The translations under genes were made by a program, and so were the position numbers. Under the pieces are notes generated by a model. The model saw nothing but the letters and a program-made list of their open reading frames with translations. It made no database searches and was not told where the DNA came from. From NCBI RefSeq assembly GCF_007744075.1, contig NZ_CP036266.1, positions 3,147,748 through 3,211,747 on the forward strand: a stretch of DNA of 64,000 bases, read 5' to 3'. This stretch comes from Gimesia chilikensis. Lineage in GTDB: Bacteria; Planctomycetota; Planctomycetia; Planctomycetales; Planctomycetaceae. Positions 33,392 to 41,519 of the stretch are shown in pieces. Position 1 is the stretch's first letter. Each line of letters begins with the position of its first letter.

Positions 33392-33673
33392 TTAGATCCA
33401 GAGATTGATATACCAGTTTACGCCATCTGCGAGGGGCGGACAGAGGTCACAGGCCAGTAAGAGTGGCATGTAGAATGCGGCGAAGAATGGGGAGCTCATT
33501 GAGTGGTACGAAGCAAACCATTGCCAGAACAAGGGACCGATGGAAAGGATGTATATTGTCAGGAAAATAGCCAGTTGAATCAGATAGCTGATGATATACC
33601 GCCGCCGACTCCGCTGGGGGAGAGCTGTTTCTGTCTCTGGCAGATCGGGTGCAGACGTCAGTTCACTTTCCAT
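33392..33673 (-). CDS. Small membrane protein of unknown function
   Basis: 93 residues with a charged N-terminal stretch, a basic RSRRRYI segment and two hydrophobic helices (about 28-50 and 58-76). No family recognised and no good Shine-Dalgarno, so it is only a probable gene. It fills part of the gap between dnaE and the SDR gene on the same strand. Confidence 0.5.
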   Translation of the reverse strand: MESELTSAPDLPETETALPQRSRRRYIISYLIQLAIFLTIYILSIGPLFWQWFASYHSMSSPFFAAFYMPLLLACDLCPPLADGVNWYINLWI

Positions 33674-33770
33674 GTGGCTATTCTAAGCTTGAAGAGAGAG
33701 TCGGGTCAAATACCCATTCTCTGGAGATCTATAAAAACAAGTATTTTCACAGGGAATTCCCAAGTAAGAG

Positions 33771-34778
33771 TTACCCTGGCAATTTCTGATGTTCTCGAAA
33801 CCAGTCAATAGTCTCTGACATGGCTTCTTGATAGGTCGTCTGTGGTGCATAGCCCAGCTCATGCTGCGCTTTGAGCGTGCTATAATCCAGATTCAATCCC
33901 AGGAACTTAATACGCGCCTGAGAGAGGATGGGGGCCTGTTTCTTTCCCAGCAGTCGCCAGAGTCCCTCAAGCAGTTTGGCCAGGTGCCGGGCTACCGGCA
34001 GGGGGACCACTTTTTCTGGTGACTTGTATCCGGCCTGTTCTGCTATCGTTGAGATGAACTCCCGTTTGCTGACCAGGGTAACGTCGGTGATATTATATAT
34101 CTGACCGACGGCCTGCTCCTGATTCAATGCCAGAAAGATGGCATCCACCAGGTGTTTCACATAGGTGTTATTCATCAGTTTCTCAGGAGAGCCGAGATAT
34201 GCAAACTGACCAGACTGGAGTCGCTCCAGAATTCGGGGCAGAACGGTTCGGTCGCGGGGGCCATAAATGAATCCGGGACGCAATATGGTATAAGGAATCG
34301 ACTGTTGCTGGAGCATCTGCTCCGCTTCGATTTTGCTCAAAGTGTAACCATCAATTCCGGATGCATGAGGGGGCTCGGTCTCATCCGTGCCATGATGATC
34401 ACGGGCTGCATAAACGCCCAGGGAGCTGATATGGATCAATCGCTTTAAGCTACATTGTTCCTGGAGAGCTGCGATCAGGTTCATTAAACCGGTAACGTTG
34501 GTCTGACGGTATTCATCGACCTTACCCCAGTCTCCCACTTTGGCGGCGGTATGTACGACCTGGGTAATGCCCGAGAGCTTTTCTTGAAGAGTTTCGGGAC
34601 GGGTCAGGTCGCCTTCAATCAGTTCCACCCCCTGCTCTTGCAGGAATGACGCCTGCTCTACAGAGCGGACCAGAGCGGTGACTGGTTTACCGAGTTCTAG
34701 CGCCCGCTGGATTACCTGGCTGCCTACCAGTCCGGTCGCACCTGTAACAAGCAGTTTCTCCTCAGCTGGATTTGTCAT
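33771..34778 (-). CDS. NAD(P)-dependent epimerase/dehydratase (extended SDR)
   Basis: Extended short-chain dehydrogenase/reductase, 335 residues, acting on a nucleotide sugar, sterol-like or other hydroxy substrate. The Rossmann start is LLVTGATGLVG (TGATGLVG at 12-19), the catalytic pair is Tyr145 and Lys149 (GYTLSKIEAEQ), and HISSLGVY holds the active-site serine region. It resembles the 3-beta-HSD/hopanoid-associated HpnA-like epimerases, but I cannot fix the substrate. A strong GGGAGG 6-7 nt upstream sets the ATG at 34778; a 63-codon extension to 34967 would overlap tsaE. It lies 41 bp downstream of tsaE on the same strand. Confidence 0.9.
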   Translation of the reverse strand: MTNPAEEKLLVTGATGLVGSQVIQRALELGKPVTALVRSVEQASFLQEQGVELIEGDLTRPETLQEKLSGITQVVHTAAKVGDWGKVDEYRQTNVTGLMNLIAALQEQCSLKRLIHISSLGVYAARDHHGTDETEPPHASGIDGYTLSKIEAEQMLQQQSIPYTILRPGFIYGPRDRTVLPRILERLQSGQFAYLGSPEKLMNNTYVKHLVDAIFLALNQEQAVGQIYNITDVTLVSKREFISTIAEQAGYKSPEKVVPLPVARHLAKLLEGLWRLLGKKQAPILSQARIKFLGLNLDYSTLKAQHELGYAPQTTYQEAMSETIDWFREHQKLPG

Positions 34779-34819
34779 GTCTGGCCTCCCTGCCGATGCG
34801 GCATTATGTTGATATGGTT

Positions 34820-35299
34820 TCAGCCTGTCGTTTTCAGAGCGGTGATGATTCTGGTTGAACGTGGCCCCTGTCCACTGAATTCGAAGCGGCGTGTGGTTTC
34901 TGAGACGTGTGTGATGGTGACCTGCAAGACATCCCGAGGCAGCACTTCTGAAACTTTTTCCGCCCATTCAATCAGGCAAACTCCCTCTGCATACAATAGT
35001 TCGTCCGCTCCCAGTTCGAGGAATTCGTCTGTATCTTTGAGACGATAGGTATCGAAGTGGTAGAGCGGAAGTCGTCCTTCGTACTCTTGCACCAGCACAA
35101 AGGTGGGACTGTTTACTTCAGCAGGATCGACTCCCAGTGCCGTGGAAATCGCCTGAACGAGGCGAGTTTTACCGGCACCCAGATTCCCATTCAGGGCAAT
35201 GACCGTGCCTGGAACCAGTTGGGCGGCCAGCAGTGCCCCTAAACGCCGGGTATCTGCTTCGCTGGTTGAGTCAAAGGACCATTCTGCCGCTGTTTCCAA
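34820..35299 (-). CDS. tsaE: tRNA threonylcarbamoyladenosine biosynthesis ATPase TsaE
   Basis: P-loop ATPase of the TsaBDE complex that makes t6A at position 37 of ANN-decoding tRNAs. The 159 residues contain Walker A GNLGAGKT (38-45), the conserved SPTF in VNSPTFVLVQEY, HFDTYRL, the Walker-B-like CLIEWAE and RRFEFSGQG. Length is family-typical. The start is TTG at 35299, with AGGAAAG about 8 nt before it; no ATG suits. It is followed at 41 bp by the SDR gene. tsaB and tsaD are not in this window. Confidence 0.95.
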   Translation of the reverse strand: METAAEWSFDSTSEADTRRLGALLAAQLVPGTVIALNGNLGAGKTRLVQAISTALGVDPAEVNSPTFVLVQEYEGRLPLYHFDTYRLKDTDEFLELGADELLYAEGVCLIEWAEKVSEVLPRDVLQVTITHVSETTRRFEFSGQGPRSTRIITALKTTG

Positions 35300-35517
35300 G
35301 AATCCATCTTTCCTGAATCGAAGGTTGAGTCACTGAACTTCTGCTGGTATAGCCAGTTTTTCTCAAAATCACAATGCATCGTGCCTGTATATCACGTGCT
35401 GAAAAGATATCAAAACTCAGGCTGGTCCAGGGAAGCCGATTTCCATTTCATGGGCCACATCAGTAGAATAACAGCTGTCCTCCAGTTTGATCCCCTGCCT
35501 CGAAATTCTATCTCAAA

Positions 35518-36714
35518 ATGTCCTACGCTTATCGCTGTCTGATCTGTCTCACGCTGACGCACATCATCGTTGATGCTTCGGCCATAGTGGTCGGCCCTCT
35601 CTGGGGGGAACTGGAGCGGGTACACTCGCTTTCGGAAAACGCATTGTTTCTGGTTTTGACGATTCATGCACTGGCTTCATCGCTGGCGCAACCCGTTTTC
35701 GGCTATATTCGCGATCGATATCCAATCCCCTCAATTTTATGGATTGGTCCTGTGCTGGGGGCGATCATGATGCCTCTGGTCGGACCCGCACCCAATGTGG
35801 CGGTATTGTGTGTGGCATTGTTACTGGGGGGCGTGGGCATCGGTTCCTTTCATCCCGAGGCCGCTGTGGTCGCGGGAGCTCTGATCCCCGAACGCCGGAC
35901 ACGGAGTTTGTCGCTATTCATGTTTGGTGGCGCGATGGGACTGGCCCTGGGACCGATTGCCTGTGGTGCCATTGTAACAACCTGGGGCTTGAAAAGTGTC
36001 TGGATCCTGGCTCCTTTGTATGCCGGTTTGATCCTGATTTTACACTACGTTGGAAAACCACCAGCGAAACTGTTCGAACGCGATAAGACTCAGAAACCTC
36101 AATCGCTCTATCATATGCTGGAAGGAAAAATCCCTCTGGCACTGTTCCTGTTTATGGTCTGTTCATTGAGGCTGGTTCCAAACATGGCGATGGACAAACT
36201 GATTTCTTTCATTCTCAAAGATCAGAATGTTTCTGCTTTTCAAATTGGGTTAGTGCAATCCGTTTTTCTGTTTTCTGCCAGTGTCGGCATGTTACTGATG
36301 GCGTTTCGTTTCAAATCCGGTCACGAAAAAGCGTTTATGATTGCCTGTCCGCTGTTGGGAATTCCACTGATGCTGGTGTTGGGCTGGGACGGCTGTCCCA
36401 CGTGGTTGATGACGCTCCTGCTGGTCCCCAGCGGGCTGGTGTTGTGGGGGACGAGTCCAGCGATGGTTTCCTATTCTCATCAACTGTTTCCCAAAGGTGG
36501 TGGTGTTGCTTCAGCAATTACGATGGGTATGGCCTGGGGAGGTGGCGGAATGATTCAGGCAAAAATCACGAGTCATTTTGTTTCGTTGGGAACACCCCAT
36601 CTGGCCTTTTATGCGATAATTCCCTGCCTGTTGCTGGCTGCCGTTGGTGCGTCCGTTCTGCCGGCATTGTCGACCGAGTCAAATCAACAGAATGATGCGC
36701 TAGAGACGGCTTAA
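35518..36714 (+). CDS. MFS transporter, fosmidomycin-resistance (Fsr)-like
   Basis: Proton-driven efflux or uptake carrier of the major facilitator superfamily, 398 residues with about 11-12 hydrophobic helices. GVGIGSFHPEAA in helix 4 and the helix 2-3 loop GYIRDRYPIP are typical of the Fsr-like group. The substrate is unknown. The ATG at 35518 lacks a clear Shine-Dalgarno. It is divergent from tsaE across 218 bp and followed by a 450-bp gap. Confidence 0.88.
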   Translation: MSYAYRCLICLTLTHIIVDASAIVVGPLWGELERVHSLSENALFLVLTIHALASSLAQPVFGYIRDRYPIPSILWIGPVLGAIMMPLVGPAPNVAVLCVALLLGGVGIGSFHPEAAVVAGALIPERRTRSLSLFMFGGAMGLALGPIACGAIVTTWGLKSVWILAPLYAGLILILHYVGKPPAKLFERDKTQKPQSLYHMLEGKIPLALFLFMVCSLRLVPNMAMDKLISFILKDQNVSAFQIGLVQSVFLFSASVGMLLMAFRFKSGHEKAFMIACPLLGIPLMLVLGWDGCPTWLMTLLLVPSGLVLWGTSPAMVSYSHQLFPKGGGVASAITMGMAWGGGGMIQAKITSHFVSLGTPHLAFYAIIPCLLLAAVGASVLPALSTESNQQNDALETA

Positions 36715-36946
36715 GACTGCCGGCCTGTAGCAGGCAAAACCCCAGTTTTAAAAGAATTCTCTGAAAAAAGCCGATTTGTGATGCAAATTCAGGTGTCCGA
36801 AACGCCCAAGGCACAAGATATGGTGTCTGATCTGCAACTTGAAAAAATAATCGCTCAAAATGATCGATTCGCTGGACAGCCTCCAGACGGGGTACTAAGA
36901 TCCCCCCACTTGAATGATTCGAACTGACTCACAGACGACATTCAAA

Positions 36947-36968
36947 CGGACTGATTCACATCAGTCCG
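36947..36968 (+). repeat. Inverted repeat in leader
   Basis: Perfect eight-base arms CGGACTGA / TCAGTCCG around TTCACA, about 205 bp before the amidotransferase-homologue start. Confidence 0.55.
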
Positions 36969-37020
36969 ACACGGACCGAAGGAACGGACCGCTAGAAGAG
37001 AATGGATTCTATTTTCTATT

Positions 37021-37055
37021 CGTTCGACAGGGGGGATATTTCATCCGCTCGAACG
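37021..37055 (+). repeat. Nested inverted repeat in leader
   Basis: Outer arms CGTTCGA / TCGAACG (37021-37027 and 37049-37055) enclose inner arms GGAT / ATCC (37034-37037 and 37043-37046). Two nested stems with matching centres are unlikely to be chance and suggest an RNA hairpin 120 bp before the coding start. Confidence 0.5.
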
Positions 37056-37172
37056 CACTTCGTTAGCGTATCGCTCTGCTTTCTCCGGTCCCCGGTTTTT
37101 GGGGATATCCCGTTACCTCCCCAACCCGTTTTGACCGCACAGGAAGTGCACTTGAAGTGAAGGATGGATTCG

Positions 37173-37937
37173 ATGTCAAAAAAACCTCTGATCGGAATTA
37201 CCGGAGACTTTCGCCCCGAGCAAAAACAGACACAGGCACTGAGCTGGTTCTACACAGGCTACTATGACTCAGTGACCGATGCCGGCGGAATTCCCGTCAT
37301 GGTTCCCCCGCTTGCCGATGACGATGACTTGAAACAAATGCTCGAACAGCTGGACGGTCTGGTACTTTCGGGTTGTGCTCTGGACCTGGATCCGATTCGC
37401 CTGGGATTCGAAAAACACCCTGCTTCCCGCGCCATGCCCCTGCGTCGTGAAGACTTTGATCGTCGTGTCTGCACCATGGCCATGGAAATGAAAATGCCGT
37501 TGTTGGCCATCGGATCTGGTATGCAGCTGATGAATGTCATCAGTGGTGGAACACTGCACCAGCATGTCACTGAAGATGTTCCCGGTGCCATGTATCACCG
37601 TGATGGTGTTGAAGCTAACCTGCGACATATCATTGATATCGTACCTGGTACCCGCGTTGATAAAATGTATGGACCTGGAGAAATTCGGGTGAACAGCCAG
37701 CATCACATGGCTGTGAAATATGTTTCCAAAATGTTTGTGGTTTCTGCAACAGCACCGGATGGTGTTGTTGAAGCGATCGAAGTACCTGATGAAGACTGGT
37801 TCTGTGTCGGCGTGCAGTGGCACCCGCAGAATCATTCTGCTTCCGCTCTGGATATGCAGGTCTTCGAAAACTTCCTGGCTGCCTGCGAAGAGCCAGAACC
37901 ACAAATTCTGCAAATGCCTGTCCGCAAAGCAGCGTGA
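37173..37937 (+). CDS. Class I glutamine amidotransferase (peptidase C26) homologue, catalytically degenerate
   Basis: Homologue of gamma-glutamyl-gamma-aminobutyrate hydrolase (PuuD-like), 254 residues. The fold is well preserved: PLIGITGDFR, GGIPVMVPPL, LDGLVLSG, the nucleophile-elbow region, VNSQHHMAV and GVQWHP. But the nucleophile position of the usual GICRG elbow reads AIGSG, placing Gly114 where Cys belongs, and the usual HPE at the C-terminus reads HPQ (His217 kept, Glu replaced by Gln219). With two triad residues lost, hydrolysis by the usual route is not expected; a binding, regulatory or altered role is inferred. I chose the ATG at 37173 because AAGGA lies 8 nt before it, whereas the ATG at 37164 abuts that element. 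It follows a hairpin-rich leader and has its own terminator. Confidence 0.88.
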   Translation: MSKKPLIGITGDFRPEQKQTQALSWFYTGYYDSVTDAGGIPVMVPPLADDDDLKQMLEQLDGLVLSGCALDLDPIRLGFEKHPASRAMPLRREDFDRRVCTMAMEMKMPLLAIGSGMQLMNVISGGTLHQHVTEDVPGAMYHRDGVEANLRHIIDIVPGTRVDKMYGPGEIRVNSQHHMAVKYVSKMFVVSATAPDGVVEAIEVPDEDWFCVGVQWHPQNHSASALDMQVFENFLAACEEPEPQILQMPVRKAA

Positions 37938-38042
37938 TTCCAAAATGGATCACGGAGGCACTTCTCCAGCGATTGTTCAGGATGAAATCGCTGAGAGGAA
38001 CTTAAGGTGCTTCAGCTTTGTGTCATCGGAAAACGATGAATC

Positions 38043-38080
38043 AAAATCGGCAAGTCATCAGGACTTGCCGATTTTTCTTT
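38043..38080 (+). terminator. Intrinsic terminator after the amidotransferase homologue
   Basis: Fourteen-base arms 38043-38056 and 38062-38075 around a five-base loop, continuing into a T-rich run (TTTTTCTTTT). It lies about 105 bp after the stop. Confidence 0.92.
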
Positions 38081-38230
38081 TCCCCTTCGAAGCTGGGGAA
38101 AGTTTCAATTTGTGACGGTTAATCTGACGATAACGATCATAGCAGGCTGGTGTGCGCGAAGTCTGACGAAAAATCGCCCACCTCCTGAATTGAAATAAGT
38201 ATTCTAACCCGCTGACATAAAACAGGTTAT

Positions 38231-38256
38231 CGTAATATTGCCCTGACGATATTACG
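38231..38256. promoter_or_regulatory. Inverted repeat just upstream of scpA
   Basis: CGTAATATTG and CGATATTACG (38231-38240, 38247-38256), one wobble pair, loop CCCTGA, ending 22 bp before the scpA ATG. It may be an operator or an mRNA hairpin covering the ribosome site; scpA has no visible Shine-Dalgarno. Confidence 0.4.
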
Positions 38257-38278
38257 TGACAGAGCCCGAACCAAGCTT

Positions 38279-39286
38279 ATGACGACTGCCCAATATAAGG
38301 TCGAGTTGCAGATATACAGTGGTCCATTAGACCTGCTGTTATACCTGATCCGGCGGAATGAGCTCGACATTCTGGACCTGCCTGTGGCTACGATTACGTC
38401 ATCCTTCAATGAGTTTCTGGACGTGCTGGAACTGATTGATCTGGATCTGGTGGGTGACTTTCTGGTGATGGCGAGTACTCTGGCGGAAATTAAAAGCCGG
38501 ATGGTGCTTCCCCGGGCCGAAGAAGAAGAAATTGCGGAAGTGATTGACGATCCCCGCAGCGATCTGATTCAGCAGTTGCTGGAATACAAGAAGTTCAAAG
38601 ATGCAGCGAACGCTCTGGAAGAACATGCTGCCGAATGGCAGGAACGCTATCCCCGTTTGTCAGATGAACGGCCCAAATCGGGTAAGGATCCTGCAGAGGA
38701 TCTCATCAAGGAAGTCGAGCTTTGGGACCTGGTCAGTGCGCTGGCCCGCGTAGTGAAACGCAAAGAGGTCGAAGAGGAGTCGAGCATTACGTATGACGAC
38801 ACGCCAATTTCTACCTATGTGGAGCGAATTGGAGCACGCGTGCGTCAGGAAGGGAAGCTCGCCTTCAGTGCGTTTTTTGAAGGCGAAAAACTGCGCAGTC
38901 GGATCACCGGGATCTTTCTGGCGATATTGGAACTACTTCGTCATCATCATTTCCGGGCAGATCAGCCGGAAGACTACGGCGAAATCTGGATTATGGCTCC
39001 CTTGCCCGAAACGCAAGACTCAGAAAGCGCTCCGATAGCGGAGACTACTGACGCGTCGGTAACTGAGCATGCGGAAGAGGAAGTTGCCAGTGTCGAAACA
39101 AATGATCCCGAGATGGTGCAGACAGCTCAGATAGAAGTAGAGGCACTTCCCGAGTCGGGTGAGACTGAGCCTGATCAAGTCGCTTCGGATGCTGTAGCTC
39201 CTGAGGACGGAGCTGCTAAGAGCGATCAATCAGAGGTAGATCCAAGTGACGACACCGATCCGGAATCACTCCATCCGGAAGCATAG
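38279..39286 (+). CDS. scpA: Segregation and condensation protein A
   Basis: Kleisin subunit of the SMC-ScpAB condensin that organises and separates chromosomes. The N-terminal SMC-binding part (YKVELQIYSGPLDLLLYLIRRNELDI, residues 6-31) and the C-terminal winged helix (FSAFFEGEKLRSRITGIFLAILELLRHH) are clear. After the usual end at about residue 240 comes an acidic tail of some 95 residues rich in Glu, Asp, Ser and Thr, which is not part of the family core. scpB is not adjacent; uvrB follows after 171 bp. The ATG has no Shine-Dalgarno, and a hairpin lies just before it. Confidence 0.95.
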   Translation: MTTAQYKVELQIYSGPLDLLLYLIRRNELDILDLPVATITSSFNEFLDVLELIDLDLVGDFLVMASTLAEIKSRMVLPRAEEEEIAEVIDDPRSDLIQQLLEYKKFKDAANALEEHAAEWQERYPRLSDERPKSGKDPAEDLIKEVELWDLVSALARVVKRKEVEEESSITYDDTPISTYVERIGARVRQEGKLAFSAFFEGEKLRSRITGIFLAILELLRHHHFRADQPEDYGEIWIMAPLPETQDSESAPIAETTDASVTEHAEEEVASVETNDPEMVQTAQIEVEALPESGETEPDQVASDAVAPEDGAAKSDQSEVDPSDDTDPESLHPEA

Positions 39287-39457
39287 TCGTTTTTCAGGTG
39301 TCCGGGCTGTGATTATTGGTTCTCTGCCGGGAATCAGTGGCTCCCTTTATTCGTGACACCAGGATGCTCTACAATATCTGTCATAGAAGATATCAGTTTC
39401 CCCGTTCCGGTCAGAGGTGAACCGGTGCGCTGACCAGACGCAGAGAGTAGAGCAACC

Positions 39458-41506
39458 ATGTCCGTGTTTCAGTTACAGAGTGACTTTCAACCTTCGGGAG
39501 ATCAGCCTCGTGCTATCGATGGACTGGTGAAAGGCATCAAAGAAGGCAAGTCTGATCAGGTTCTGCTGGGGGTGACCGGATCCGGTAAAACGTTCACGAT
39601 GGCCAATGTGATCGCAGAACTGGGGCGCCCTGCTCTGATACTGTCGCACAATAAAACTCTGGCAGCGCAATTGTATTCTGAATTCAAAGAGTTCTTTCCG
39701 AATAATGCAGTCACCTATTTCGTAAGTTATTACGACTACTATCAGCCGGAAGCCTATATTCCCCAGCGCGATATTTATATTGAAAAAGACGCTTCGATCA
39801 ATGATGAAATTGATCGACTCCGGCTTCTGGCGACTAGTGCCCTTGTCAGTCGGCGGGACGTGATCGTGGTTGCCAGCGTGAGTTGTATCTATGGTTTAGG
39901 GTCACCGAAAGACTACCTGGAGATGATGATTCCCCTGCGTGTGGGAGAGGAGATTGACCGGGATGATATGCTCCGCAGACTGGTAGATATTCAGTATGAT
40001 CGCAACAACGTTGAACTGGCGCGAGCCCGGTTTCGCGTGAGAGGCGACGTAGTCGAATGCTGGCCCGCATATGAAGAGTTCGCCTATCGGATCGAGTTCT
40101 GGGGAGACGAAATCGAAAACCTGGCGATCATTGATCCTTTGACGGGCGAGGTGTTGCGAACTGTCAACGAGGCCTACATTTACCCTGCCAAGCACTTTGT
40201 TCTCCCGCAGGAACGGATTGAATCAGCGATTAAAGAGATTCAGACAGAATTGGATGAGCGGCTGCAGGTGTTACAGAGCGAAGGGAAGCTGCTGGAATCT
40301 CAGCGGCTCAGTGCCCGGACCCGCTACGATATGGAACTGCTGGAAGAGGTTGGCTTTTGCCCGGGTATCGAGAATTACAGCCGTGCTCTGGCGGGCAGAA
40401 AACCAGGTTCCCCACCGGATACACTGCTGGACTTCTTTCCTGATGATTTCCTGTTGTTCGTAGATGAATCGCACGTAACAGTCTCTCAGATTCGAGCCAT
40501 GTTTGCCGGGGATCGTTCGCGTAAGACAAACCTGGTCGACCATGGATTCCGGTTGCCAATGGCTCTCGATAACCGGCCTCTCACCTTCGAAGAATGGAAC
40601 GAACGCCGTAAGCAGACTGTTTTCGTTTCCGCGACACCAGGCGACTGGGAGCTGGAACGCGTTGAGGGGGAAGTTGTTGAACAGGTCATTCGACCCACGG
40701 GGCTGATTGATCCTGCGATACGCATTGTCCCGGCTCGCGGTCAGGTGCCTCATCTGAAGGAAGAAATTCTCAAGCGGGTGGAGGTAAATGAACGTGTGCT
40801 GGTAACGACCCTGACCAAGCGGCTGGCGGAGGATCTGTCGTCTTATTTTCAGGAAGAAGGCATTCGCTGCGCATGGCTGCATTCTGAACTTGATGCCTTT
40901 GAGCGGGTTGAAATCTTAAGGGGGCTCCGCGAGCAGAAGTATGATGTGGTTGTGGGGATCAACCTGTTGCGCGAAGGGCTGGATATTCCGGAAGTGTCAC
41001 TGGTCGCCATTCTGGATGCTGATAAGGAAGGCTTTCTGCGAAGTGAAACGAGTCTGATTCAGACAATCGGGCGTTCGGCACGGCATGTGAATGCTGAGGT
41101 GATTCTCTATGCAGATCGGGTGACTCCCAGTATGCAGAGTGCGATTGAGGAAACAGATCGCCGCCGCGCGATTCAGGAAGAGTACAACCGCGAGCACAAC
41201 ATCACTCCGGAAACGATTCGCAAGGCGATTAAGCGGGGGATTGAAGACGAAATTGAGGCGCGCCAGTTTGTGAGGGAGTCAGTCGGCTTTTCGGATGAGT
41301 CGGAATACATTACCCAGGAGTTTCTCAATGAACTGGAAAGCGAAATGCTTGAAGCAGCGGAGAAACTGGAGTTCGAGCGGGCGGCACTCCTGCGAGACCG
41401 AATTGACGATCTGAAAAAGTCGGGAGGCAAAGCAACCAAGTCAGCGTCAGGGAAATCATCCGGCAGGGGCGGCAAAAAAGGGAAACGTCAACGCCGCAGA
41501 CGTTGA
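39458..41506 (+). CDS. uvrB: Excinuclease ABC subunit B
   Basis: DNA-damage-verifying helicase-like subunit of nucleotide excision repair, loaded by UvrA and then bound by UvrC. The 682 residues show Walker A GVTGSGKT (38-45), the beta-hairpin [10 protein letters not shown] (91-100), the damage-pocket block, motif VI ([10 protein letters not shown]) and a C-terminal UVR domain ([21 protein letters not shown]), followed by a lysine/arginine/glycine-rich tail. AGAGAG before the ATG acts as a weak Shine-Dalgarno. It is tail to tail with a UvrA-like gene, only 13 bp between the stop codons. Confidence 0.98.
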   Translation: MSVFQLQSDFQPSGDQPRAIDGLVKGIKEGKSDQVLLGVTGSGKTFTMANVIAELGRPALILSHNKTLAAQLYSEFKEFFPNNAVTYFVSYYDYYQPEAYIPQRDIYIEKDASINDEIDRLRLLATSALVSRRDVIVVASVSCIYGLGSPKDYLEMMIPLRVGEEIDRDDMLRRLVDIQYDRNNVELARARFRVRGDVVECWPAYEEFAYRIEFWGDEIENLAIIDPLTGEVLRTVNEAYIYPAKHFVLPQERIESAIKEIQTELDERLQVLQSEGKLLESQRLSARTRYDMELLEEVGFCPGIENYSRALAGRKPGSPPDTLLDFFPDDFLLFVDESHVTVSQIRAMFAGDRSRKTNLVDHGFRLPMALDNRPLTFEEWNERRKQTVFVSATPGDWELERVEGEVVEQVIRPTGLIDPAIRIVPARGQVPHLKEEILKRVEVNERVLVTTLTKRLAEDLSSYFQEEGIRCAWLHSELDAFERVEILRGLREQKYDVVVGINLLREGLDIPEVSLVAILDADKEGFLRSETSLIQTIGRSARHVNAEVILYADRVTPSMQSAIEETDRRRAIQEEYNREHNITPETIRKAIKRGIEDEIEARQFVRESVGFSDESEYITQEFLNELESEMLEAAEKLEFERAALLRDRIDDLKKSGGKATKSASGKSSGRGGKKGKRQRRRR

Positions 41507-41519
41507 TTCAGCGTGATTG

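Larger units (their letters stand above)
36715..37172. other. Gap of 458 bp with a hairpin-rich leader
   Basis: Between the MFS gene and the amidotransferase homologue. No gene is seen, but the last 250 bp are crowded with inverted repeats (36947-36968 and 37021-37055 listed separately; also GGGG/CCCC pairs near 36890-36907 and 37090-37104). This suggests a structured 5' leader of the next mRNA. Confidence 0.5.
37938..38278. other. Gap of 341 bp before scpA
   Basis: Holds the terminator at 38043-38080 and the inverted repeat at 38231-38256. No gene seen. Confidence 0.5.

Noticed and set aside
36915-36940. Possible tRNA T-loop near TTCGAA
   Set aside because: No cloverleaf, no CCA-side acceptor stem and no anticodon arm could be drawn around it.
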